Assembly (NCBI RefSeq): GCF_017551775.1
Contig: NZ_JAFZKX010000070.1
Span: 1 to 56,866 of the forward strand
DNA: 56,866 nt
Source of the DNA: Fibrobacter sp.
Lineage (GTDB): Bacteria; Fibrobacterota; Fibrobacteria; Fibrobacterales; Fibrobacteraceae
Direction: 5' to 3'
This document shows, piece after piece, positions 49,713 to 56,866 of the stretch (position 1 is its first letter; every line of letters begins with the position of its first letter). The position numbers and the translations under genes were made by a program. The notes below the pieces were generated by a model. The model ran no database searches, was not told where the DNA came from, and saw only the letters and a list, made by a program, of their open reading frames with translations.

Positions 49713-50307
49713 AATCATCCGCAAATTTACGCGCAAGTCGAGCGTCCTCTTTTTCAGGAGCATCTCGACTGCGAAGCCCGAAGGCAAGTTCTGCGCCATC
49801 GCTCCCATGCTTTGTGAAGGCAAGGGCAGCATCGTGGTGGGCGAGGGAACCTCGTTCGGCTATATCGAAGATGCGGAATTCTGGACTTCATACGTGTTCC
49901 TGAACCCGCGTACAGCAGAATCCAAAATATCCATTGGCAAGAATTGCCAGATATGTAACCATTTTACGGCCATTTGCGAAGGCCCGGGCATAGAAATTGG
50001 CGACAACGTCCTCGTCGGAACGTCCGTGAATATCTACGATACCGATTTTCATGAAGTACATCCGGAGCGCCGTCTTACGGGTTCCCCGAAGATGGGGAAG
50101 GTCGTAATTGAAGATAACGTTTGGATTGGCGACCGCGTTACGATCCTCAAGGGTTCCAGAATCGGGAAAAATTCTGTCGTCGCCGCGGGTGCTGTCGTTA
50201 CAGGCGAGTTCCCTGCGAATGTCGTTATCGGCGGGGTGCCCGCGCGTGTCATTCGTGAAATCGACGTTTTGGCACAGCCTGCTCGCGAAGTAAACGGTAA
50301 AAGATAG
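49696..50307 (+). CDS. Left-handed beta-helix acyltransferase
   Basis: The 203-residue protein has hexapeptide repeats over residues 40-185 (for example ISIGKNCQICNHFTAI, IEIGDNVLVGTSVNIYD, VVIEDNVWIGDRVTILKG) with the catalytic-type His in TDFHEVHPE. It resembles maltose/galactoside O-acetyltransferases and sugar N-acetyltransferases such as FdtC. In this cassette it probably transfers acetyl to the 3-amino group or to a hydroxyl of the finished sugar. Since a FemAB-like protein is also present, the division of labour is open. Its start overlaps the aminotransferase gene by 17 bp. Confidence 0.9.
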   Translation: MNLFARIIRKFTRKSSVLFFRSISTAKPEGKFCAIAPMLCEGKGSIVVGEGTSFGYIEDAEFWTSYVFLNPRTAESKISIGKNCQICNHFTAICEGPGIEIGDNVLVGTSVNIYDTDFHEVHPERRLTGSPKMGKVVIEDNVWIGDRVTILKGSRIGKNSVVAAGAVVTGEFPANVVIGGVPARVIREIDVLAQPAREVNGKR

Positions 50308-50310
50308 GCG

Positions 50311-51585
50311 GTGACGGTGGAACATTCCTCGAAAATTTGGAAGCTGTTTTTCGGCTCGGGTTCGGTGACGCTTTTCAATACGCTCCGCGCCTTCGTCATC
50401 AATAAGCTGCTCGCCGTATTCCTGCCGCCGGCAGCGTTTGCGTGCGTGGGCCAGTTCATGAACTGGATGAGCATCGGGCAGGCGACTTCTAGCCTTGCGA
50501 TGCAGAACGGCTGGGTGAGCCTTACCGCGCAGAACAAGGACAATATCAAGCAACTGCACGGGGTATGGCGCGGCGGGTTCCGCCTCACGACTTTCGCGAC
50601 GGTGTTCACCTGCGTTGCAGCGATTATTTTCTGCTTTGCCGCCCCGCTCGAAAAAATGTTGCCTGGCGTGCATCCGCGCTTGGCGCAGGCGGCCATCCTG
50701 TTTGCGATGCCGGGAATCTTGGCGACGAACATGGTCGCCATCTGCTCCGCCGTGATGAACGGCCTCGGGTTGGTGAAACGCTGGGCGCTTATCCAGATTG
50801 TAGCCTCGCTTTTCCAGATGATTTGGGTCGCGGTTTTCCTGTACTCGGGCCGCCTTTCGGTGCTGAGTATCATCGCCACGCAGTCTGTAGTTGCGGGCAT
50901 TTTTGCTGCCCGCGTGGCGGCGCGCGCCGGGTTCAATATCAAGACCTTCAGGGAATCGGTCCTGGATATACGCGGGCCGTGGATGTCGTATGCCGTGATG
51001 GGGCTCGTGCCGATGATTGTCGCCCCGCTCGTGCTCATGTTCGTGCGTTCGCTCGTGGGTGCCGAACTCGGCTGGAATGCCGCCGGTATCTGGCAGGGCG
51101 TCTACAAGATTTCGGACTTTTTCGCCTCCATTTTCTCGGCGGTCCTCGGAGTGCTTATTCTGCCGCGCATCAGCCGCAACATGACGCGCGAGAGCTTCCG
51201 CAAGGAATTTTACCCGATTTTCTTGCGGATGATGGGCTTTACGCTCGTATTCTGCGTTGCTCTTTATTTTGGCCGTAGCCTTGTGGTGTCCATCCTCCTT
51301 TCGGGTTCATATGCCGCCGCGGCCGATTACATGCCAATCCAGCTGCTGGGCGACTTCTTCCGCTCGGGCGGTTGGTGCCTCGGAATGGTGCTAATCGCTC
51401 TCCGCGAGACGAAGGCCTTCCTCATCATCGAGGTGGGGGCGAACCTGCTTTTTGCCCTCGGGACGTTCGTGGGAATCAGGATGTTCGAGATGCAGGGCCC
51501 GATGATTGCCTATGCTTTGGAAAACTTCGTGACGCTCGTCGCGCTTGCCGTAACTGTCAGGAGGCTCAAATGGAATACTCCGTAA
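50311..51585 (+). CDS. Wzx-type polysaccharide flippase
   Basis: The 424-residue integral membrane protein has about twelve helices and matches the O-antigen/WzxE-like branch of the MOP superfamily, with GSGSVTLFNTLRAFVINKLLA at the N-terminus (helix 1) and the paired helices typical of the fold. It should move undecaprenyl-linked oligosaccharide across the inner membrane. WzxE-type proteins handle Fuc4NAc- or Fuc3NAc-containing units, which fits this amino-sugar cassette. The start is GTG at 50311, 4 nt after the previous stop; GTG 50317 is an alternative. Confidence 0.88.
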   Translation: MTVEHSSKIWKLFFGSGSVTLFNTLRAFVINKLLAVFLPPAAFACVGQFMNWMSIGQATSSLAMQNGWVSLTAQNKDNIKQLHGVWRGGFRLTTFATVFTCVAAIIFCFAAPLEKMLPGVHPRLAQAAILFAMPGILATNMVAICSAVMNGLGLVKRWALIQIVASLFQMIWVAVFLYSGRLSVLSIIATQSVVAGIFAARVAARAGFNIKTFRESVLDIRGPWMSYAVMGLVPMIVAPLVLMFVRSLVGAELGWNAAGIWQGVYKISDFFASIFSAVLGVLILPRISRNMTRESFRKEFYPIFLRMMGFTLVFCVALYFGRSLVVSILLSGSYAAAADYMPIQLLGDFFRSGGWCLGMVLIALRETKAFLIIEVGANLLFALGTFVGIRMFEMQGPMIAYALENFVTLVALAVTVRRLKWNTP

Positions 51586-52535
51586 CGAACATGTTTGCTG
51601 AAAAGATGGATGAGAACGTCTACGTGAAGGCCTTTGTGCAAGGCTCTGAAACGGAACAGCGCGAAATGCCCCCGCTGGTGTCGGTGCTGATGGCCAGCTA
51701 CAATCACGAAAAGTACGTGGAAGCCGCCGTCCGCTCGATTATGGCGCAGAAGGGCGTTGCCTTCGAACTCATTGTCATTGATGACGGCAGTACGGATTCT
51801 TCGCCCGAAATTCTGGAACGCCTGCAGGCCGAACTCCGGTTCACTTATATCCACCGCCCGAACCAGGGCCTCGTGCCGACGATGAACAATCTCTTTTCGA
51901 TGGCACATGGCAAGTACTTCTGTTCGTTCGCGTCCGATGACATTATGCCGCAAGGGAGGCTCGCAAAGCAGAGCGCCTATCTGGAATCGCATCCGGAAGA
52001 CCCGCTGTGCTTCGGCCAGATTGTGCTGATGGACAAAGACGGCAATCATGGCGAAAAGTTCGACCCGCGCTACACGCGTTCTGTTCCGCGAGTGACCTTC
52101 GACGAGTTCTTTTTGGGCCAGAAGGAAGTTCACGGCTGCTCCGAGATGATCCGGTTGGATTTTTTCCGCGAACACGGTGGCTACGATACGGAGTTTCCGT
52201 TCGAGGATTTCCCCCAGTGGCTCAAGTTCTTCAAGATTTGCGGCTCGCTGCCTGTTCTGCCCGTGAATTGCTGTTACTACCGACAGCACGGCAACAACAT
52301 GTCGCTCGACAACACGCTGATGTACGGTACTTTTTTGAAGGTGCTGGAACGATACAGCGACCACAAGCGCTACAAGGAGGCGGTGAACATCTGGAAATCG
52401 CACTGGTTCTCGATGCTTGCCTACCGCGACAAAAAGGACGCAATCCGCAAGCTGCCACAGCTCTGGTCTTTCTCGCTCCCGTTCCTGAAGCGCTTCCCGA
52501 AGCTGTTTATTCCGCGTTTCCTGCTTAAACGGTAA
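51570..52535 (+). CDS. Glycosyltransferase family 2 protein
   Basis: The 321-residue GT-A enzyme has LVSVLMASYNHEKYVEAAVR, IVIDDGSTDSSPEIL and the metal-binding FASDDIMP, the normal order for GT2. About 100 C-terminal residues bear the acceptor part with FPFEDFPQWLKFFK. It adds a sugar to the growing glycan. GGAGG 6 nt before ATG 51570 fixes the start; the frame is open further upstream inside the flippase gene, which it overlaps by 16 bp. It is the last gene of the plus-strand polysaccharide operon. A hairpin ACCCTGAC-GCAG-GTCAGGGT (52556-52575) follows. Confidence 0.92.
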   Translation: MEYSVTNMFAEKMDENVYVKAFVQGSETEQREMPPLVSVLMASYNHEKYVEAAVRSIMAQKGVAFELIVIDDGSTDSSPEILERLQAELRFTYIHRPNQGLVPTMNNLFSMAHGKYFCSFASDDIMPQGRLAKQSAYLESHPEDPLCFGQIVLMDKDGNHGEKFDPRYTRSVPRVTFDEFFLGQKEVHGCSEMIRLDFFREHGGYDTEFPFEDFPQWLKFFKICGSLPVLPVNCCYYRQHGNNMSLDNTLMYGTFLKVLERYSDHKRYKEAVNIWKSHWFSMLAYRDKKDAIRKLPQLWSFSLPFLKRFPKLFIPRFLLKR

Positions 52536-52555
52536 CGGCCTGCAACCCGAAAGTC

Positions 52556-52575
52556 ACCCTGACGCAGGTCAGGGT
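52556..52575. repeat. ACCCTGAC hairpin between convergent glycosyltransferase genes
   Basis: Perfect 8-nt arms ACCCTGAC and GTCAGGGT surround GCAG. The same arms occur around 33063-33112. It may act as a terminator for one or both convergent genes, though no T-run follows directly. Confidence 0.5.
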
Positions 52576-52597
52576 CGGAACGTTCATAGTTCGCGTT

Positions 52598-53341
52598 TTA
52601 CTTAAAGATTTTTTTTATGGTCCCCGCGACCCCGAGGGTCGTGAGGTTCGTCCACAGCGAAAGCGGTACCGCGAGCACTTTCGCCAGCGGGCGCGGGAAC
52701 TTCGCGAATAGCCATTGCCTGCGCCGTATACCCTTGCGTACGGATTCCGGCCTCCACGCGCTGTCAAAATGGTGGATGCAGAAGGTGTCTTTGTCTGTGC
52801 GAATCTTCCCGTCGATGAAGCTCTTGGGTGAAAAAGCGCTTTCGGGCAGAATTTCGATTCCGGTGAATGGAGCGAAGGCCTCGCGCAAAATATTCGGGAG
52901 TACCATCTGGTCGACGCATCCTTCCGAATAGGAGAACTCGTGCGTTTCGTAATATTCAAGCGCTGCCTTTATGGGCGCGCATCCCGCCTCGCATCCCATC
53001 GCGGCTGCTTCTATGCGTTTGGAGCCGTTCTCGTACCCGAATGCGTTCGGGCGGCTCAGTAGCGTATCGAACGGGCGGAGCACCTCCACGTCGGTGTCGA
53101 GGTAGAACCCGCCTTCCGTGTAGAGCGCATGCAACCGCACCGCGTCGGCGGCAAAAGCCCAGCGTTTTTGCGCAATCGATTCCTTTACCCAGGGGATTCC
53201 CGTTGCGAGCGCTTTTTCTGCATCCCAGTGCACGAACTCGAAATCGGGCAGGTACTTGTGCCAGGAATCAATACAACGTCGTATGCTGTCGGGGTAGGGC
53301 TCGCCGGAAAACCAACAGAAGTGAATCTTCTTCGGGATCAT
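52598..53341 (-). CDS. Glycosyltransferase with DXD sugar-binding domain (GT32-like)
   Basis: The 247-residue protein starts MIPKKIHFCWFSGEPYPD and has the DXD-containing stretch RWAFAADAVRLHALYTEGG followed by FYLDTDVEVL, the pattern of the Gly_transf_sug (OCH1/GT32) family found in capsule and LPS clusters. It transfers a sugar, often mannose or galactose; specificity is unknown. The start at 53341 overlaps the stop of the upstream GT2 gene by 4 bp (ATGA). The long open frame upstream to 53815 is spurious. Confidence 0.9.
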   Translation of the reverse strand: MIPKKIHFCWFSGEPYPDSIRRCIDSWHKYLPDFEFVHWDAEKALATGIPWVKESIAQKRWAFAADAVRLHALYTEGGFYLDTDVEVLRPFDTLLSRPNAFGYENGSKRIEAAAMGCEAGCAPIKAALEYYETHEFSYSEGCVDQMVLPNILREAFAPFTGIEILPESAFSPKSFIDGKIRTDKDTFCIHHFDSAWRPESVRKGIRRRQWLFAKFPRPLAKVLAVPLSLWTNLTTLGVAGTIKKIFK

Positions 53342-54321
53342 CCGAACCTCCGGAGCGCCCAGCCGAGCGCCTGCATCCCTGCGAGGGAAATCACGGCCGC
53401 CACCTTGTTGCGCAACCGTGTCTGCGGTGCGAATGCTGCCCGCCGTGTCGCGAGAATGTCGTTCCATGCGCGGTCGCGGTAATCCGCAAATTCTTCCGTG
53501 TTGGGGGTGCGCTTCAGTATGCTGCATCCCGCGCTGAACAGGTTGCTTGCGGCCGCCTGCTCGATTTCTTTTCCCTTGCCCTTGACCAGGTCGCATACCG
53601 ATTCCGCAATGTCCAGAAGCTCGGCCTTCTTGCGGTCGTAGGCGGTCGCGAGAATGCTTGTGCTGCGCTTGCGGTACAGGTAGAGCGGCGCGGACACGAA
53701 GGCGATGCGGTTTGCTTCCAGGAACACTTGCGGTATGGTCGCTACATCCTCGAAGTATATGCCGGCCGGGAACCGGCGGTGTTTCCAGAACTGGGCCGCG
53801 TAAATCTTGTTCCATGCGGAATAGTCGGGCATGTCGTTTTGGAAGAGCGCGTTCGTGAGAGCCTTGATGGGGCTGAAGGCTACGGGTATCCTGCTGCTTT
53901 CGTTTGCGGGCGCTTCGTTGGCCGTACCCGCGCTTGATTGCGGGCCGAAACCGTCCCAGAAAAAGCGCTTTCCGCTACAGGCGATGTCTGCGCCTGTCGT
54001 TATCACCGCGTCTAGCAGTGTCTGCAAAAAATCGGGAGCGAGCTTGTCGTCGCTGTCCACGAAGGTAAGCCACTGCCCGCGGGCGACATCGATGCCTGCG
54101 TTCCGCGCTTCGGAAAGTCCTTGGTTCTCTTGGCTTACGATGCGTATGCGCGAATCCTTGTCGGCGAATTCCTTCAGGATAGAGGCGCTTGCGTCTGTCG
54201 ACCCGTCATCTACCGCGATAACTTCGAAGTCGCCGAAACTCTGGCCGAGTACGCTCAAAAGGCAATCGGAAAGGTACGGCTCCGTGTTGTAGACCGGGAT
54301 GATGACGCTTACAACAGGCAT
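53338..54321 (-). CDS. Glycosyltransferase family 2 protein
   Basis: The 327-residue enzyme opens with VVSVIIPVYNTEPYLSDCL and has EVIAVDDGSTDASASIL, ARNAGIDVARGQWLTF and the FVDSDDKL metal site, all standard for GT2. The C-terminal 120 residues are helical with a basic, membrane-leaning end. It is translated together with the GT32-like gene. Together with the plus-strand genes it makes three glycosyltransferases, enough for a short repeat unit. Confidence 0.93.
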   Translation of the reverse strand: MPVVSVIIPVYNTEPYLSDCLLSVLGQSFGDFEVIAVDDGSTDASASILKEFADKDSRIRIVSQENQGLSEARNAGIDVARGQWLTFVDSDDKLAPDFLQTLLDAVITTGADIACSGKRFFWDGFGPQSSAGTANEAPANESSRIPVAFSPIKALTNALFQNDMPDYSAWNKIYAAQFWKHRRFPAGIYFEDVATIPQVFLEANRIAFVSAPLYLYRKRSTSILATAYDRKKAELLDIAESVCDLVKGKGKEIEQAAASNLFSAGCSILKRTPNTEEFADYRDRAWNDILATRRAAFAPQTRLRNKVAAVISLAGMQALGWALRRFG

Positions 54322-54328
54322 ATGGACC

Positions 54329-54829
54329 TTAGGCCTTGCCGGCGATCTCCATCCAGCCGACTTGCACGAATGCTCCGGCGCGGACCAGATCTGCCTGCTC
54401 CTTCTCGTAGGCCTTCAGGAGCGTGTTGTAATCGCGCGAGTCGCGGATTACCTTGGCTTCGTGGTGAATTTTCTTGTAGAGCATGTCCTGCTTCCACTGC
54501 GCGATATCGGCGAGGCCTTTGCAACTCTGGTCCAGTGCTTCGAGGTAGGCGGGAACGGCGTCCAGGAACGTCTTCTCGAAAGGCTTGGCCTTGCTTTTTG
54601 CCTGCAATACGAGATTCTGCTGCGATATGATGTTCTTGCGGATTTCGCCCATCAGTCGCACGATGCGCTCGAAGTCCACCTGCGGCCATATGCGGTTGAA
54701 CGGCCACATCTTCTTCCAGTGGAACTTGAAGATGGATTCGTGCGCAGCGTTCTTTGCCCTCAGGAATTCCTTGAGGTTTTCAAAAATAATTTGCGACGGC
54801 AGCTTAGTTTCTTCGTTATTTTCGCTCAT
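54329..54829 (-). CDS. Helical protein of unknown function upstream of the glycosyltransferases
   Basis: The 166-residue protein is predicted to be almost fully helical with coiled-coil character, rich in Lys, Glu and Gln, with a tryptophan-rich patch (FHWKKMWPFNRIWP). There is no signal peptide or membrane segment. I do not recognise it. It lies 7 nt upstream of the GT2 gene on the same strand, so it is the first gene of that operon. It might be a scaffold or chain-length factor, but that is a guess. Confidence 0.65.
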   Translation of the reverse strand: MSENNEETKLPSQIIFENLKEFLRAKNAAHESIFKFHWKKMWPFNRIWPQVDFERIVRLMGEIRKNIISQQNLVLQAKSKAKPFEKTFLDAVPAYLEALDQSCKGLADIAQWKQDMLYKKIHHEAKVIRDSRDYNTLLKAYEKEQADLVRAGAFVQVGWMEIAGKA

Positions 54830-54866
54830 ATAAGCCTTAATATACCAAATATCAACAAAAAATTGC

Positions 54867-54894
54867 TTGCATTTTTCTAATTATTGATTAAATT
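54867..54894 (+). promoter_or_regulatory. Candidate promoter of the paired membrane-anchored proteins
   Basis: TTGCAT (54867-54872), a 16-nt spacer and TAAATT (54889-54894) form a plausible promoter. AAGGAA lies 7 nt before the ATG at 54928. Confidence 0.5.
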
Positions 54895-54927
54895 CTAGAT
54901 AAAACCATTCTCGATGAAGGAATTTAT

Positions 54928-55482
54928 ATGAAAACGAAAAAATTCAAGATTTTGGCCATTGTCGATGCAGTGCTCATCGTGGCTCTTGTCGTCTTGATGT
55001 TCGCGCTCAAGGGTCAGTACAACGACCAGGCGCAGTCATCCGTCAAGGAGCAGGTCGGTGCCTACAAGGCTACCGTGAACGCAGCTCTGCAGGACCAGTG
55101 GAAGTCCATGGACCAGTACGGCATGGCGTGGAAGCTCGTCTACGCGACCATCACTGGTGCGAAGACGGAAGCTGCTTTCAATGCCGCTGTTCAGAATATT
55201 TTTGAAGACAAGGAAGCTCGCTTCAAGCAGGTCTCGTACATGTACACTGCGGCAAGCATTCCGGCCCAGGTGCAGAACGATATCGCTGCGGTCGGCCTTG
55301 CCGAACAGTTCCTCCTCAAGGATGAAGGCGGCGTGAAGGAAGTTGCCTGCGGTAAGAACTGCGTGGCGAAGTTCACCTTCGTGAAGGGCAAGCTCAAGTC
55401 GAGCGACTACAAGGCCCTCGTTGAATACAAGTTTGCAGACAACTTTGGCATCGAAGCCCCTGCGGCGTTCAAGTTCGAATAA
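54928..55482 (+). CDS. Membrane-anchored protein of unknown function (first of a related pair)
   Basis: The 184-residue protein has a short basic N-terminus (KTKKFK), one membrane helix (about 8-27) and an outside helical region starting KGQYNDQAQSS. A later part has a Cys pair (VACGKNCVAK) and ends in a beta-like segment. No family is recognised. It shares its plan and short words (KGxYxDQA near residue 30, then xKLVxA near 60-75) with the next gene product, suggesting an old duplication. A ribosome binding site AAGGAG for the next gene begins at this stop codon, so both are in one operon. Confidence 0.75.
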   Translation: MKTKKFKILAIVDAVLIVALVVLMFALKGQYNDQAQSSVKEQVGAYKATVNAALQDQWKSMDQYGMAWKLVYATITGAKTEAAFNAAVQNIFEDKEARFKQVSYMYTAASIPAQVQNDIAAVGLAEQFLLKDEGGVKEVACGKNCVAKFTFVKGKLKSSDYKALVEYKFADNFGIEAPAAFKFE

Positions 55483-55494
55483 GGAGATGTGAAA

Positions 55495-55986
55495 ATGAAT
55501 ATCAAGAATATATCTATCGTCCTGACCGTTCTCCTTGTTTTCATTGCTGCGATGGTCCTCATGCAGAAGGGCAACTATGTTGACCAGGCTACGGAACATT
55601 ACAACAAGACGACTGAAGCCTCTTTCAAGGGTGGCAAGAAGATTCTCGAGTACGTGAACAACTCCGTCGACGTGAACAAGCTCGTGTGGGCGATGGCCTG
55701 CGAGGCAATCCAGACGGTGAAAACTTCCCAGGATATGGCGAAGCTTGAATCCAAGTACTTCCCGACAACGAAGGGTTCCAACAGCATCGCTAACAAGACC
55801 CGCCGTTTCGAAGCCACGAGCGCCTACTTCATCGTCTCCAACTTCGATAAGGTCGATGTCGACAAGAAGACAGACCTCAAGACCCTTTCGGGCCTCAAGT
55901 CTATCGACGTCAACGCCTTGATGGGCGAAGCTACTGTCGCTCAGGAAGAGCCTGAAGGCGAAGAAGAGGAAGAACTCGAAGAATAA
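55495..55986 (+). CDS. Membrane-anchored protein of unknown function (second of a related pair)
   Basis: The 163-residue protein has one membrane helix (about 6-23), then KGNYVDQATEHYNKTTE, a helical region and a very acidic tail (EEPEGEEEEELEE). The start is ATG 55495 with AAGGAG at 55481-55486; a GTG at 55489 is too close to that site. Similarity to the upstream protein (KGxYxDQA, then KLVxA) suggests homology. Both would face the periplasm with a large soluble part. No function is known. A terminator follows at 56026. Confidence 0.75.
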   Translation: MNIKNISIVLTVLLVFIAAMVLMQKGNYVDQATEHYNKTTEASFKGGKKILEYVNNSVDVNKLVWAMACEAIQTVKTSQDMAKLESKYFPTTKGSNSIANKTRRFEATSAYFIVSNFDKVDVDKKTDLKTLSGLKSIDVNALMGEATVAQEEPEGEEEEELEE

Positions 55987-56025
55987 TCATAACTTCTTGA
56001 TTATCAACGAGTTAGAAAATTGTAA

Positions 56026-56055
56026 GAAACGACCCGCTTTTCGGGCCGTTTTTTT
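56026..56055 (+). terminator. Terminator after the paired membrane proteins
   Basis: ACG-A-CCCG pairs with CGGG-C-CGT with one mismatch around a CTTTT loop and seven T follow. Confidence 0.85.
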
Positions 56056-56140
56056 GTGGTCTTTGCTTGTGTTTTTTGGGTTAAAAATCCCCGCCCTTTT
56101 TTCTAAATTTACGCCGTAAAATACTCAACAGAGGTTAATA

Positions 56141-56866
56141 ATGCTTATTCTTCGTGGTACGCCGGCTTTGTCGGACTTCCGTCTCCAGAAACTTTCTTCC
56201 GATTTCAAGGCCGCGGGTCTTTCCGTGGCTGCGGTCTATGCAGAATTTCTGCACGTGGTGGATTTGTCCGCCGACCTGACCGATGCGGAAACTGAAACGC
56301 TCAAGAAAGTGCTGCATTACGGTCCGGCCCGCGAACCCAAGCCGCTCGAAGGCGAACTCTTCGTTGTTTGCCCGCGTCCGGGTACCATCAGCCCGTGGAG
56401 CTCCAAGGCGACCGATATCGCCCACATCTGCGGCCTCCCGGCTATCAAGCGCATTGAACGCGCTATCGCTTACTACGTGAAGTTTGACGGTGCTGCTCCG
56501 GCTGGCGCCCGCGAAAAGATTTCTGCCAAGATTCACGACCGCATGACGCAGGCCGTGTTTGCCGACACAGCTTCTCTTGAAGTGCTCTTCAGCAAGGAAG
56601 AACCGCGCCCGCTGAACGTGATTCCGGTGCTTGCCGAAGGCCGTGAAGCCCTGGTGAAGGCCGACAAGGAAATGGGCCTCGCGCTCTCTCCGGACGAAAT
56701 CGACTACCTGGTGAAGAACTTCACTGAACTCAAGCGCAACCCGACCGACGTGGAACTCTACATGTTCGCGCAGGCCAACTCGGAACACTGCCGCCACAAG
56801 GTGTTCGGTGCCGAATGGACCATCGACGGCGTCAAGCAGGACAAGTCCCTGTTCCAGATGATCAAG
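56141..56866 (+). CDS. purL: Phosphoribosylformylglycinamidine synthase, N-terminal part
   Basis: The frame is open to the end of the window and holds the first 242 codons; the family is about 1250-1300 residues long in the large single-chain form. The N-terminal part has [16 protein letters not shown] (residues about 85-100) and [17 protein letters not shown] (about 210-226), both diagnostic of large-type PurL. The enzyme amidates FGAR to FGAM with glutamine and ATP in purine synthesis. GAGG lies 7 nt before the ATG. A TAAATT -10 box lies about 37 nt upstream. Confidence 0.95.
   Translation, partial: MLILRGTPALSDFRLQKLSSDFKAAGLSVAAVYAEFLHVVDLSADLTDAETETLKKVLHYGPAREPKPLEGELFVVCPRPGTISPWSSKATDIAHICGLPAIKRIERAIAYYVKFDGAAPAGAREKISAKIHDRMTQAVFADTASLEVLFSKEEPRPLNVIPVLAEGREALVKADKEMGLALSPDEIDYLVKNFTELKRNPTDVELYMFAQANSEHCRHKVFGAEWTIDGVKQDKSLFQMIK

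Overview
The window comes from a bacterium of the genus Fibrobacter or a close relative. The clearest sign is a surface lipoprotein with two copies of the Fibrobacter succinogenes major paralogous (FISUMP) domain. A PorU-like C25 peptidase of the type IX secretion system, many serine/aspartate-rich lipoproteins and a T-rich, TATATTT-like -10 element in front of many genes also fit. The DNA is almost entirely chromosomal housekeeping and envelope genes. I see no insertion sequence, prophage, integrase or CRISPR array.

Layout. 1-525 is the 3' end of a succinate dehydrogenase/fumarate reductase iron-sulfur subunit. A lone lipoprotein gene follows (671-1639). From 8422 down to 1652, on the minus strand, lies what looks like a complete zinc-acquisition locus: a Fur/Zur-type repressor, a His/Cys-rich mini-protein, a ZnuA-like lipoprotein with a His-rich loop, ZnuC, ZnuB, an exported OB-fold-like protein, a second His/Cys mini-protein, a His-rich lipoprotein and a ZnuD-like TonB receptor. 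A strong palindrome directly abuts the -10 box of the repressor promoter. Next are mntP, an outer-membrane protein, tsaE, nspC, an exported protein followed by a FecCD/FecE-type importer that lacks a binding protein, a sigma-54 activator, proC and rho. Rho has a long disordered N-terminal insert.

18691-32987 is mostly housekeeping: folK, a deoxynucleoside kinase, panC, a CHASE2 adenylate cyclase, ftsK, ispE, tRNA-Gln, rplY, pth, thiD, typA and a small receiver-like protein. 33164-41663 holds envelope genes: a lamin-tail lipoprotein, a release-factor-like protein, two exported proteins of unknown function, the large PorU-like peptidase and a membrane protein. yicC and a fused metX-metW gene follow, then the FISUMP lipoprotein.

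46705-54321 is a surface-polysaccharide cluster. It has a tandem FdtA-type ketoisomerase, a FemAB/GNAT-like acyltransferase, a DegT aminotransferase, a left-handed-beta-helix acyltransferase, a Wzx-type flippase and three glycosyltransferases. Together these suggest synthesis, acylation and export of a glycan containing a dTDP-3-amino-3,6-dideoxyhexose. The window ends with two related small membrane-anchored proteins and the first 242 codons of purL.

Intergenic space is rich in small repeats: an ATAAAC-tailed palindromic family at five sites, a CTAGTAACT family at two or three sites, a 95-bp tandem duplication behind typA and several strong hairpins. At least seven genes have a -10-like box only 6-7 nt before the start codon and no Shine-Dalgarno sequence, which points to leaderless mRNAs.
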